The translations under genes were made by a program, and so were the position numbers. A stretch of 64,000 nt of DNA from Chitinophagales bacterium. Its GTDB lineage: Bacteria; Bacteroidota; Bacteroidia; Chitinophagales; Saprospiraceae. Location: the NCBI GenBank assembly GCA_013299105.1, contig JAAFJY010000001.1, positions 452,978-516,977 of the forward strand, written 5' to 3'. The notes beneath the pieces were generated by a model. It did no database searches. It saw nothing but the letters and a program-made list of their open reading frames with translations, and was not told the DNA's origin. This document shows positions 36,603 through 45,344 of this stretch, piece after piece (positions within the stretch are counted from its first letter, which is position 1; each line of letters begins with the position of its first letter).

Positions 36603-37370
36603 TCACTTGAACTCAATCTGTATTCCATCCTCTTTTTTCAAGCCCAAAAGACCAGCGGCCTTACCCATGTTGATCGAAATTTCGAGGTGATCGGCGGAGT
36701 TGAAAAGGCAGAGGATTTCGCCCACTGGTACATCGTAATAATGCTCACTGAGCTTGGTAAGCGGATCAAAACGCTTGAAATAAAGCTCAAAGGGCCGCCC
36801 TTTGCCAATGCGCTCGAACAAGTTGCGATTCACGTTGCTAACCACATTCTCATACTGGTCGATGTAAACGATTGAGCCACGAATCTGCTTGGTGGTGGTC
36901 ACAGGTTGAAAACTCATGCGTTCTACCCGACTGGCGGTGATTTCGGCAAATTGATCCAGGCTTTCGCCTGCGGTGAGTTTGGTGACCGTTACAGCAAAAA
37001 TATCTTTGAGGGGAAAGGAACTTTTTTCGGGCTTTGGAAGCTTATAGATGGGTTCATTGAGCTCATCAAACAAGAGGGAAAAAATCCCATTGTCGGGTGC
37101 AATGAAGTAGTGACCGTTTTTTTCCAAAGCCAAAAATGACTGTTGGGCATTGGCCAAGTCATTCACCGAAACGAGGTGAATGGTCTTTTCCGGGAAATTG
37201 TGCCAGGCATTGCGCAGAATAAATGCGGCTTGTACAATGTCAAAGTTTTGAACCTGGTGCGAAACGTCAACGAGTTGCAAGGTTGGGCAAACCTTGAGCA
37301 GTGTACCTTTAATCAATGCACAGTAGTAGTCTTGTAAGCCAAAATCAGTGGTTAAGGTTACGATGGTCAT
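36603..37370 (-). CDS. SAM hydroxide adenosyltransferase (DUF62 family)
   Basis: A 255-residue member of the SAM hydroxide adenosyltransferase/fluorinase-like family, which splits S-adenosylmethionine with water into adenosine and methionine. The family motifs are visible: VTLTTDFGLQDYYCALIKG at the start with the SAM-binding Asp, VDVSHQVQNFDIVQAAFIL, LVSVNDLANA, YFIAPDNGIFSLLF and later VYIDQYENVVSNVN. The protein lacks the fluorinase-specific insertion. It is cytoplasmic. It is a single gene, divergent from phoH. Confidence 0.9.
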   Translation of the reverse strand: MTIVTLTTDFGLQDYYCALIKGTLLKVCPTLQLVDVSHQVQNFDIVQAAFILRNAWHNFPEKTIHLVSVNDLANAQQSFLALEKNGHYFIAPDNGIFSLLFDELNEPIYKLPKPEKSSFPLKDIFAVTVTKLTAGESLDQFAEITASRVERMSFQPVTTTKQIRGSIVYIDQYENVVSNVNRNLFERIGKGRPFELYFKRFDPLTKLSEHYYDVPVGEILCLFNSADHLEISINMGKAAGLLGLKKEDGIQIEFK

Positions 37371-37630
37371 AGCATGGGTTTATGGGGTTTATGCTGGTTT
37401 TGAGGTCATTTGAGGTTTTTGGTAAAAAACATCGCCAAAAGTACGTTATTATTTGTTTTTCAAACTTTTTAGAGATGACTGTAAAAACAATTTGTCCTTT
37501 GTCGCCAAATTAAAAGCGCTCGAAGTGGCATGAACGAATTGAAAGTCTTAAATTTAGCCAGAAAAGTAGCAAATTGGTACCCAACTAGGAACTTCAAGCC
37601 AATGTGCCATTTTCTACATTACCCCAACTT

Positions 37631-38689
37631 ATGAAAGGAGGAAGTTTGAGTGAAATTGTACTAACGGTGGATGGCGTAGATCCACTGGCCTTGTTTGGAG
37701 AAAACAATGTCAAATTGAACCTGCTGCGCAAAGCGTTTCCAGAAATCACCATCACTTCACGGGGTAGCAACCTGAAGTTGGCTGGTGAAAAAAAATATAC
37801 CCAAGGGGCCAAGGCCAAGTTTGAGCTGATGGTCAAAACCCTGAAGGATTACAACGAGCTGACGGTGCAAATGGTGGAAGACCTGCTGCAAGGTGAAAGC
37901 CTCTTCGATAACCGCATTCCCGAAACGGACGGCAACCGCACCATTCTGTACAACCGCGAAGGTAAGCCAATCAAGGCTAAAACTCGTAACCAGCGCAAGC
38001 TCGTCGATGCCTCGGAGCAAAACGACATTGTTTTTGCCATTGGTCCCGCTGGCACGGGCAAGACCTATACTGCGGTGGCACTAGCAGTGCGCGCACTGAA
38101 GAACCGCAGCGTCAAAAAAATCATCCTGACTCGTCCAGCCGTAGAGGCAGGCGAAAACCTGGGTTTTTTGCCCGGCGACCTCAAGGAAAAGGTAGATCCC
38201 TACCTGCGCCCCTTGTACGATGCCTTGGATGACATGATTCCTGCCGACAAGCTGGCCCAGTTCATGAGCAATCGCATCATCGAAATTGCCCCCCTGGCGT
38301 TCATGCGTGGGCGTACGCTCGACCAGGCTTTTATCATCCTCGATGAAGCACAGAACTGCTCTACCCTGCAAATCAAAATGTTTTTGACGCGCCTGGGGCC
38401 AAGCGCCAAGTGCATCATCACGGGCGACTTGTCGCAAATCGACTTGCCGCACAACCAAAAATCAGGTCTGCAACGGGCGCTGGATATTTTGGAAGGAGTG
38501 GAGGGCATCACCAGGGTCAACCTCACCACCGAGGACGTGGTGCGCCACCGTTTGGTGAAGGAGATCATCAACGCCTACGAAAAATCGGACCGCGAACTGC
38601 GGGCCCGCAAATTGCGCAAGGAATTGGAGGAGGAAGAAGCCGCCCTGCGTGAACTGGAACAAAGGCAAGCGGAAATAGAGGAAGAATAG
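37631..38689 (+). CDS. phoH: PhoH family ATPase
   Basis: A 352-residue PhoH/YbeZ-type protein. The N-terminal 110 residues form the usual alpha/beta extension (VDPLALFGENNVKLNLLRKA), followed by a P-loop NTPase with Walker A GPAGTGKT at about 138-145, the VEAGENLGFLPGDLKEKVDP motif shown by LGFLPGDLKEK, and Walker B FIILDEAQNC. The last 30 residues are a charged coiled tail rich in Glu. The family is linked to RNA metabolism with YbeY. I chose ATG 37631; a GTG at 37604 is in frame. ybeY is not adjacent. Confidence 0.93.
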   Translation: MKGGSLSEIVLTVDGVDPLALFGENNVKLNLLRKAFPEITITSRGSNLKLAGEKKYTQGAKAKFELMVKTLKDYNELTVQMVEDLLQGESLFDNRIPETDGNRTILYNREGKPIKAKTRNQRKLVDASEQNDIVFAIGPAGTGKTYTAVALAVRALKNRSVKKIILTRPAVEAGENLGFLPGDLKEKVDPYLRPLYDALDDMIPADKLAQFMSNRIIEIAPLAFMRGRTLDQAFIILDEAQNCSTLQIKMFLTRLGPSAKCIITGDLSQIDLPHNQKSGLQRALDILEGVEGITRVNLTTEDVVRHRLVKEIINAYEKSDRELRARKLRKELEEEEAALRELEQRQAEIEEE

Positions 38690-38734
38690 TGGTACGATTA
38701 GGATGGCTTGAGTCCTTTTTGTAGTTCCAAAGCT

Positions 38735-38831
38735 TCATAATAAACCACCAAAGACTTTGTGCAAATGGCAAAAGCCTTTTTTTGAAACACAAAAGGGCTA
38801 AAAGTACCATGCTCTCGGTGGCTTCAATTGG
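38735..38831. repeat. Repeat family G, copy 2 (inverted relative to 3266-3372)
   Basis: Reverse complement of copy 1: shares TAAACCACCAAAG, TTTGTGCAAATG, TTTTGAAACACAAAAG and the CTTCAATTGG end. Lies between phoH and psuG. The other bases of this 232-base gap hold no gene. Confidence 0.5.
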
Positions 38832-38921
38832 TACAAAATATTTTATGGTTTTGCACAATACCTAATGTGGCCGAGTATAACTATCTTGCCCACACAAATC
38901 CAACAGTCCGTTGTCTAAGCC

Positions 38922-39833
38922 ATGAAACTTTTTCTCGACCTTTCACCTGAAGTAGCAGCTTGCATCAAGGCCAAACAACCTATCGTTGCCCTGGAAAGCA
39001 CCATCATCTCACACGGGATGCCTTACCCGCGAAATGTGGAAACAGCACTGATGGTGGAGGAAAAAGTACGCAAACACGGTGCTGTACCCGCAACCATCGC
39101 CATCATTAAAGGGCGCATGAAAGCGGGGTTGAGCAAACAGGAAATTGATTTTTTGGGCAAAGAAGGTAATAAAGTGCTCAAAGTAAGCCGCCGCGACTTG
39201 CCTGTGGCCATTGCCCAAGGCTACAATGGAGCCACCACTGTCGCAGCCACCATGATGATTGCCAAAATGACGGGAATTGCTGTTTTTGCAACTGGTGGAA
39301 TTGGCGGTGTACACCGCGGCGCAGCTTCGTCAATGGATGTATCGGCAGACTTGCAAGAACTGGCCAACACCAATGTGGCAGTAGTCACGGCTGGAGCCAA
39401 ATCAATCTTGGATATTGGCCTGACCTTGGAATACCTCGAAACCCACGGGGTACCCGTTTTAGGCTATAAAACCGATGATTTTCCTGCTTTTTATGCCCGT
39501 CAAAGTGGCTACAAAGTTGATCACCGGGTGGATAGTTCCAAAGAATTGGCCAACGTCCTCTCGATCAAGTGGCAATTGGGTATGCAAGGCGGAGTGGTAA
39601 TCGCCAACCCGATCTCCGAAGAAGACCAGATGGATTTTGGATACATCGAGAAAAAAATCCAAAAAGCCCTCGCCGAGGCTGCGAAAAAAGGCATCAAAGG
39701 CAAAGAAATCACACCTTATTTGTTGTCAAAAATCGAAAACCTGACCGAAGGCCAAAGCCTCGAAGCCAACATCAAACTGGTGCTCAACAACGCCAAATTG
39801 GCCGCTAAGGTCGCCAGCCACATGCGGCGATGA
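38922..39833 (+). CDS. psuG: Pseudouridine-5'-phosphate glycosidase
   Basis: A 303-residue PsuG (IndA-like) enzyme that interconverts pseudouridine 5'-phosphate with uracil and ribose 5-phosphate. The sequence begins VALESTIISHGMPYPRNVET, keeps the active-site lysine region TIAIIKGRMKAGLS and RRDLP, the GATTVAATM loop and the metal-binding FATGGIGGVHRGA. PsuG normally works with the kinase PsuK, which is not adjacent. The stop codon touches that of the convergent outer-membrane gene with no bases between. Confidence 0.95.
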   Translation: MKLFLDLSPEVAACIKAKQPIVALESTIISHGMPYPRNVETALMVEEKVRKHGAVPATIAIIKGRMKAGLSKQEIDFLGKEGNKVLKVSRRDLPVAIAQGYNGATTVAATMMIAKMTGIAVFATGGIGGVHRGAASSMDVSADLQELANTNVAVVTAGAKSILDIGLTLEYLETHGVPVLGYKTDDFPAFYARQSGYKVDHRVDSSKELANVLSIKWQLGMQGGVVIANPISEEDQMDFGYIEKKIQKALAEAAKKGIKGKEITPYLLSKIENLTEGQSLEANIKLVLNNAKLAAKVASHMRR

Positions 39834-42296
39834 TCATCCATTTCCCTTCACTCGGCCACTTTCTTCGTCGGCGCTGCCTGTTTTGCGCGGGCCTTTGGCA
39901 CCTTGGCCGCGACTGAAATTGTAACTGAAATTCAAGGTCGCAAAACGCGTGTCGCCCAGGTTGCGGTAGCTGCTGTTGATGTTGCTTAGGAAAAGAATTT
40001 GTCCAGCATTGATGCGGGTGTAGAAGGGGTCTGCTATGCTTAATTTGAGAGTGCCCTTGTTTTTCATCACCCTTTTGGCCACGCCAAAAGTGGCTTGCCA
40101 CTGTTGAATCACCGCAATTTGGCTGAACAAAACCCCACTGCGGAACCAAGCACCAGCCTCGGCACTCCAGCCCTTGCCCAATTGGAAAACGTTGTTCGCA
40201 TTGACAAAGCCAAGGTAGCCTGCGGTGTCGATTTTTTGCCCATACAGTTCGGTATTGATTCCGAGCCGCGTGCCTTCACTGCTCAGGATCAAGGTCCAAA
40301 ACTTGCGGGGATTGACCGAGCCATTGATCGTTAAACTGGTGGTAGTACGGCTGGCGATGTTGTTGGGGCGGCTGTAGTAAAATGCCCCCTCGAAGTCGAT
40401 GGTTTCGGTGATCAGGTTGTTGACAAAGCCTAGGGTGAGCGCAGCGGTCCAGCGGCGCTTAAAGGTGTAGGAAAATTCAAAGTTATTGGAAAAAACGGGC
40501 AATAGAAAAGGATTTCCCACATAAAAAGTGTACTTGTCGAGCGGCGAAAGAAAGGGATTGAGGTCCTGGTAAAAAGGCCTTTCGATGCGGCGGTTGAAAT
40601 TGAATCCAAAGTGGTGGTTGTCGAGGCTATCGGCTTGGAACGACAAATAAAAGGTAGGAAACAAACTGGTGTAATTGCGCCGAAAACTCGAATCTGGTCG
40701 TCCTTCCAAGGCCAATTGATTGCCTTGTAGAACGGTGTTTTCCAGGCGCAGGCCCGCTTGCATACCCAAACGACCCCACTCTTGGTTGGCATTGAGATAG
40801 GCCGCGTTGATGTTTTCGCGGTAAGTAAAATAGTTGGTGAGGTTGAAATCAGGGCTGGTTACGCCTTGAAAACGGCGGAAGTACTCGGCGTCGTTTTGGG
40901 TGCGGATTAAGCTGCTTTTTACCCCTGTTTCGAAGCGACCATTTTTGCCCCAAGGCTGGGCATAATCGGCTTTTACGGCATAAATGTTGAGATTGGACGG
41001 CAAATCACCGATCACATCGTCTTGTCTTACCAACACTTGATTGGTATTGTAAGTAAAGTTTCTGTACAATTGCTCCGCGCGGGTAGCGTAAGTAATGAAG
41101 TCGGCGTCCATGCCAAATTCCCGGTTGGTTTTAGGGTTTTGGCGACGCAGGTTGAAATTCAGGCCGAGGTTGTTGAACTGGTTTTCGTCCAGGTTATCGG
41201 CCCCGATGATCGAGTCGATGCGGTTGAACCCATCGCGCAGGTAGCTGGTGTTGCGGGTGGTATTGCGCCCCTCACGAAACATGCCCGTAGCCACAAAGCC
41301 CAAGGTGGTTGTCGGGCTGGCGAAGTAGTCAATGCCCACTTTGCCATTCACCCCATGATTAGCACGGTAAATATCCGAGTTTTGGTCAAAAGACGAGGCA
41401 AGGCTGCCTTTCTCATTCAAAAAACGGCGCTCCAGGTCCAGGTCTGCGAAGTTGGTCCGCAGGCTTTGGCCAAAATTGCTGAAAAGATTGACCTTGTTTT
41501 CGCGCAGGTTAAAATTGAAGCTGTTGTTGGCTTTGGGGTACACGCCTTGGCTGTAGCCCAGGTTGATATTGCCTGTTTTACCCTTGATTTGGGTCTTTTT
41601 GGTACGAATGTTGATTACCCCAGCATTGCCTGCCGCGTCGTATTTGGCGGGTGGATTGGTGATCAGTTCGATTTTGTCGATCGTGCCAGCGGGCAGGGAG
41701 CGCAGGTAGTTCATCAGGTCTTCGCCAGCGAGATAAGTAGGTTTGTCGTCGATAAAAACCATCACGCCCTCTTTGCCTTTGAGGCTCAAACTTCCTGAAT
41801 CATCGGCCCTGACGCCTGGTGATTTTTCCAGAACCTCCCAAATACTGAGTCCGGCATTGGAAATCAAAACTTCAGGATTGACAATGGTGCGGTCGATTTT
41901 TTGCTCAATAAAGGCCTTTTGCGCTTTCACGGTTACCCCCTCGAGTTCTACTGCCGAGCCAGATTGCAAAACAATGGTTGGCAATTGAAGATGGGACGTT
42001 TTTTCGTTGACTTGTAAAAAATCGCTGCGGTAGGTTTTTGCGCCTAAAAAACTGACTTCGAGTTGGTATTCGCCGTATTTCAGGTCTTCTATTTCAAATT
42101 TTCCAGCAGGGTCGCTGAAGGCCACTTTTACTACCGAAGAATCAATTGCTTTGCGCAAAATCACATTAGCGGCTGCTACGGCCTGTTGATTAACATCGGC
42201 GATTTGGCCGCTGATTTTTCCTGGGGATTGCGAAAACAAAGGGGATATTGCTAATGTCATTAACAACCAAGTGCAATAAATAGTCAGCTTTTTCAT
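39834..42296 (-). CDS. Outer membrane beta-barrel protein with carboxypeptidase-regulatory domain
   Basis: An 820-residue protein of the outer-membrane beta-barrel family (PF14905 type), related to TonB-dependent receptors. After a signal peptide (IYCTWLLMTLAISPLFSQ) comes a carboxypeptidase-regulatory-like domain (GKISGQIADVNQQAVAAANV), a plug-like domain (SIWEVLEKSPGVRADD, GKEGVMVFIDDKPTYLAGED, IELITNPPAKYDAAGNAGV) and a barrel. The NPPAKYDAAGNAGVINI motif is typical of this family. The C-terminal 20 residues are basic and polar rather than ending in a barrel strand. Ligand unknown. ATG 42296 fits the signal peptide. Confidence 0.9.
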   Translation of the reverse strand: MKKLTIYCTWLLMTLAISPLFSQSPGKISGQIADVNQQAVAAANVILRKAIDSSVVKVAFSDPAGKFEIEDLKYGEYQLEVSFLGAKTYRSDFLQVNEKTSHLQLPTIVLQSGSAVELEGVTVKAQKAFIEQKIDRTIVNPEVLISNAGLSIWEVLEKSPGVRADDSGSLSLKGKEGVMVFIDDKPTYLAGEDLMNYLRSLPAGTIDKIELITNPPAKYDAAGNAGVINIRTKKTQIKGKTGNINLGYSQGVYPKANNSFNFNLRENKVNLFSNFGQSLRTNFADLDLERRFLNEKGSLASSFDQNSDIYRANHGVNGKVGIDYFASPTTTLGFVATGMFREGRNTTRNTSYLRDGFNRIDSIIGADNLDENQFNNLGLNFNLRRQNPKTNREFGMDADFITYATRAEQLYRNFTYNTNQVLVRQDDVIGDLPSNLNIYAVKADYAQPWGKNGRFETGVKSSLIRTQNDAEYFRRFQGVTSPDFNLTNYFTYRENINAAYLNANQEWGRLGMQAGLRLENTVLQGNQLALEGRPDSSFRRNYTSLFPTFYLSFQADSLDNHHFGFNFNRRIERPFYQDLNPFLSPLDKYTFYVGNPFLLPVFSNNFEFSYTFKRRWTAALTLGFVNNLITETIDFEGAFYYSRPNNIASRTTTSLTINGSVNPRKFWTLILSSEGTRLGINTELYGQKIDTAGYLGFVNANNVFQLGKGWSAEAGAWFRSGVLFSQIAVIQQWQATFGVAKRVMKNKGTLKLSIADPFYTRINAGQILFLSNINSSYRNLGDTRFATLNFSYNFSRGQGAKGPRKTGSADEESGRVKGNG

Positions 42297-42388
42297 GTCA
42301 GGTCGGGTGATGTTCAAGGTGCAAAGTACGACAGGAAAAAGCCTTGAAAAACCAATCAAGCATACTGATTTGAGCGGTTCCTTCAAAA

Positions 42389-42712
42389 TCACGCCTTTGG
42401 GGGGAGCGAAGCATGTCCGCAAGGAAAGTCTTTTTCAATCAAAATTTTCAAATTGAGCATTGAGTGCTCTATGCCTATTTGGTCCGTGTTGATCCATTGC
42501 ATCGCTGCATCCTTTGGCAAGATGACCCTGATTTCATTGTATTCAAACTCCACTATGATTTGTGCCACTTCAGACAGTTCAAGGGTGTACTGCAAGCCTT
42601 TTCCAGGTGGGATCGGCACGGTCACTGAAACCAAATGGTGCATACGCAGCAGTTCTAAATCGGCTTCATCAACCCTTAATCGAATGCTATCGGCGCTGCA
42701 CCTGAGTTTCAT
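42389..42712 (-). CDS. Conserved hypothetical protein (DUF7009-like)
   Basis: A 107-residue soluble protein starting MKLRCSADSIRLRVDEADLE, a beginning I recognise from small Bacteroidota proteins of the DUF7009 kind (usually MKIRI..NSIRLRL....). A beta-rich middle (VEFEYNEIRVILPKDAAMQW) and an acidic-to-basic C-terminus with a possible Cys-containing end follow. Function unknown. The outer-membrane protein gene begins 93 bases downstream on the same strand; co-transcription is possible. Confidence 0.75.
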   Translation of the reverse strand: MKLRCSADSIRLRVDEADLELLRMHHLVSVTVPIPPGKGLQYTLELSEVAQIIVEFEYNEIRVILPKDAAMQWINTDQIGIEHSMLNLKILIEKDFPCGHASLPPKA

Positions 42713-42908
42713 GTTGCTTGTTTATGACTGACCCTTGGAAAGAAATTAGGTTGCACAAGAACCTCTTTTTTTGGGCAAAAATGGGTTTTAACCACAAAAA
42801 ATTGATTAAAAAGGTACTACTTTATCTATATTCCGCATTTTATACGTATTTTTCATTAAAATTTGAGTGGAGCTTTTCGCCATTAAATTTTTTTCCAAAA
42901 AACCCACT

Positions 42909-43766
42909 ATGCGTTTATTGCTCGTTTTCCTTGCTTTTGTACTGTTCTCCTTGGGGGTCAGGTGGTTCTACGTATGCCAGATCAGGGGAGAATGCGGACC
43001 AAAACTGGAAAATGGCACCCTGCGCCTCAGTACCCTCGAATTGCAGGCAGATGGCAAAACGATCTTGAGCGGCTACGACCATTTTTTCTTTCCTACCAAC
43101 TCAGCAGTGCCTGAACTGAACGAGGACAATCGGAAATTTTTGGATAAAACGGCTGTTTTCCTTTTTGACAATGCGCGCCAAAAATTGTGCATCACGGGCA
43201 ATTATGGCTTGGATGAAAAAGGAGCTGATACGGGTTTTTACGAAAACCTGGGTTTGCAAAGGGCTAATGCCATTCGGCAGGAGTTGGTGAGCAGAGGCGT
43301 AGAAGAAAAACGCTTGAGCTTGGACTACAACGCTGGCGCGGCCACGGTTCGCCAACAGCCCATCGAATTCAACCCTTTTGATGTGGCCAATACCATCGAC
43401 TATGCGCGTTTGTCCTATACGTTTGAAGACATGACTTTTTCAGACCTGAACTTTTTACCGGATTCGGCAGCCTTCAAACCAGGTTTATACCTTGTGCGTT
43501 ATGCCGATGCACTGCGCCAGCACCTGGTCAAAAATCCGCAAGCTAAACTCATGATTGTGGGACATACAGACAACACTGGGGACCCCAAATCCAACTTTGA
43601 ATTGGGGCTCAAACGCGCTCAAAGTGTCATGCGCTACCTGCGTGAGCTGGGGCTTGCACCCGATCGCATGACGGCCGTGTCGGAAGGCGAAAAACACCCC
43701 ATTGCGCCCAATGAAACTGAAGTAGGGCGAAGGCGCAACCGTAGGGTGAATTTTATCATTGAATAA
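42909..43766 (+). CDS. OmpA family protein with two OmpA-like domains
   Basis: A 285-residue envelope protein. An N-terminal hydrophobic segment (LLLVFLAFVLFSLGVRWFYV) is a signal anchor or signal peptide. It is followed by a diverged OmpA-like domain (about 50-150, FFPTNSAVPELNEDNRKFLD) and a second canonical one (about 165-285): LPDSAAFKP, LMIVGHTDNTGDPKSNFELG, RAQSVMRYLRELGL and GRRRNRRVNFIIE. The second binds peptidoglycan diaminopimelate through Asp/Arg residues. ATG 42909 was preferred to 42867. It tethers the envelope to the wall. Confidence 0.9.
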   Translation: MRLLLVFLAFVLFSLGVRWFYVCQIRGECGPKLENGTLRLSTLELQADGKTILSGYDHFFFPTNSAVPELNEDNRKFLDKTAVFLFDNARQKLCITGNYGLDEKGADTGFYENLGLQRANAIRQELVSRGVEEKRLSLDYNAGAATVRQQPIEFNPFDVANTIDYARLSYTFEDMTFSDLNFLPDSAAFKPGLYLVRYADALRQHLVKNPQAKLMIVGHTDNTGDPKSNFELGLKRAQSVMRYLRELGLAPDRMTAVSEGEKHPIAPNETEVGRRRNRRVNFIIE

Positions 43767-43843
43767 AGTCCCTTCAACATTAGACTTTATGAATCCTAGA
43801 TTTATTGTTCATGAATTCTATTGTATGGGTTAAACAACTAAAT

Positions 43844-45088
43844 ATGTTACACGAACTTTTTTCAGGACTTGATTCCTCCCAAAGCTTGATTGTACTTTCC
43901 TGGCTGTTGATTGCTTTTTTATTGGGGCTTTTGGCGGGCTATTTGCTACGCGACCGCTACGCCAAACAATTAGCGATACAACTGGACGCCAAAGAGGCTG
44001 AACTGAAAAATGCCAAGGCTTCGATCGAGGCCGCTGAAGCCAACTTGGCCCACAAAGACGCGGAAATGAAGCGCGCCCAAGTCGATGAACAAGCGGCCCG
44101 CAGTGCCGTTTTGCGCCTGGAAGACGAGAAAAGGCAATCGAGTCTGGACCTGGATACTGCCAAAGGTAGCCTTGAAAAAAGCAAGTACGAACTGAGCGTC
44201 CAAAACCAAACCATCGTCGACCTGCAAAAAGAAGTGGACAAGCTCAAGGTCGAAGCCAGTGCCGCTCCAATCGCTACTGAAATTACCCACAACGATGACG
44301 CCCGCGAAATCCTGGCCGCCATTGAAGCACAACTGAGCTCTTTGACCCAAGAAAATACCGCCCTGCGCGAAAACCTGCAACAACTGATGGCCAGTGGCAC
44401 TGGCAAACGGGGCAGTAAAGCCAAAGCCGATCCCAGCCCAGCGGTAACTCCAGCACCAGTAGAAGAAGAGAGCAAGCCAGAATCGCCTAACCTGGGAACC
44501 GACAATACCAGCTTGTTGGAAGCGGACAAGGCCCGTTTGATTCATTTTGACAAGGATGATCTGAGCGCCATCGAGGGCATCGGGCCATTTTTGGAGAAAA
44601 AACTGAATGAGCAGGGCATTTTCACTTACGAACAAGTAGCTGCCTGGACCGAGGCGGATGTAGATAGCGTGACCAAGGCCATCAACTTCTTCGATGGCCG
44701 CATTGCCAAAGACAATTGGGTGGGCCAAGCCAAGGATTTAGCTGCCAAAAAAGCCGCTACCCCAGTCGAGTTTTCTGCTAGCAGCAGCGCCGAAGATCTA
44801 CTGGATGTGGACACCCGCGATGTCAATTTTGAATTGGCCGAAGACCTGAAAATTATTTTTGGGATCGATGACGAAGTTGAAAAAATCCTGCAAAATGCCG
44901 GGGTTGATTCTTACGCCGAATTGGCAAAAATGGAACCAGACGGCCTACGCAATATTCTGGAAGTGATCAACCCTGCCTTGAGTAGCAAAGACCCAAGTAC
45001 CTGGCCAGCCCAGGCTCGGCTGGCATTGGACAAAGAGTGGGAGGCGCTACTGGACTACCAAGACCAGATCAAGGCTGGGGAGGCTTGA
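43844..45088 (+). CDS. Membrane-anchored coiled-coil protein with helix-hairpin-helix (DUF4332-like) domains
   Basis: A 414-residue protein. One N-terminal membrane helix (IVLSWLLIAFLLGLLAGYLL) is followed by a long coiled coil rich in Ala/Glu/Lys (about 40-180), a proline-rich linker, then a helix-hairpin-helix domain LSAIEGIGPFLEKKLNEQGI (about 240) and a second related one (LKIIFGIDDEVEKILQNAGV). Similar domains are found in DUF4332-type and some ribosomal-L21-linked proteins. The function is unknown; DNA or protein binding at the membrane is plausible. The start may instead be ATG 43811 or TTG 43805. It is co-directional with the ompA-like gene (77 bases) and the topoisomerase gene. Confidence 0.85.
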   Translation: MLHELFSGLDSSQSLIVLSWLLIAFLLGLLAGYLLRDRYAKQLAIQLDAKEAELKNAKASIEAAEANLAHKDAEMKRAQVDEQAARSAVLRLEDEKRQSSLDLDTAKGSLEKSKYELSVQNQTIVDLQKEVDKLKVEASAAPIATEITHNDDAREILAAIEAQLSSLTQENTALRENLQQLMASGTGKRGSKAKADPSPAVTPAPVEEESKPESPNLGTDNTSLLEADKARLIHFDKDDLSAIEGIGPFLEKKLNEQGIFTYEQVAAWTEADVDSVTKAINFFDGRIAKDNWVGQAKDLAAKKAATPVEFSASSSAEDLLDVDTRDVNFELAEDLKIIFGIDDEVEKILQNAGVDSYAELAKMEPDGLRNILEVINPALSSKDPSTWPAQARLALDKEWEALLDYQDQIKAGEA

Positions 45089-45113
45089 TTGGGTGCGACT
45101 TACCAGGACCTTC

Positions 45114-45170
45114 AGTAACACCTTTACGTTTGCCAAACTTTGGAAGTTTGGCAAACGTAAAGGTGTTACT
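45114..45170. repeat. Perfect 27-bp palindrome with 3-base loop
   Basis: Bases 45114-45140 are the exact reverse complement of 45144-45170 with loop TGG. The arms contain AACACCTTTACGTTTGCC and its complement, centred on AAACTT TGG AAGTTT. It lies 26 bases after the coiled-coil gene and is not followed by a T-run, so it is not a classic terminator. It could stabilise an mRNA 3' end or be a repetitive extragenic palindrome. Confidence 0.9.
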
Positions 45171-45234
45171 GCGTTTAAAAAACTGCTGTTCCATTGCTTT
45201 TAAAAATGTTTTACAATTAGAATAAAAAACAAAA

Positions 45235-45265
45235 TTTGTTTTTTGAAAAAAATTCCGTAGCTTTG
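45235..45265 (+). promoter_or_regulatory. Bacteroidota-type promoter for the topoisomerase gene
   Basis: TTTG at 45235-45238 and TAGCTTTG at 45258-45265 are separated by exactly 19 bases, matching the known TTTG-N19-TAnnTTTG consensus. Transcription would start near 45272, at the edge of the mini-MITE 45273-45320, about 70 bases before the start codon. Confidence 0.7.
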
Positions 45266-45272
45266 AGCGCTT

Positions 45273-45320
45273 AGAGGATGTTTAAACTTACGACCAAGCA
45301 AAAAATTTTAAACATACTCT
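45273..45320. mobile_element. Internally deleted MITE-like element, family A (48 bp)
   Basis: AGAGGATGTTTAAACTTACG at the left and the complement of AGAGTATGTTTAAAATTTTT at the right correspond to the two ends of the 161-bp element (right end and left end, inverted here) with the middle missing. The ends can pair as a 14-base stem with one mismatch. It falls between the predicted promoter and the start codon of the topoisomerase gene, so it should form a hairpin in the 5' leader. Confidence 0.75.
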
Positions 45321-45344
45321 CAATTTCGATTCAAAGCATTTGCC

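Noticed and set aside
41022-41798. 258-codon plus-strand frame inside the outer-membrane barrel gene
   Set aside because: Antisense to a well-supported 820-residue gene and has no recognisable domain.
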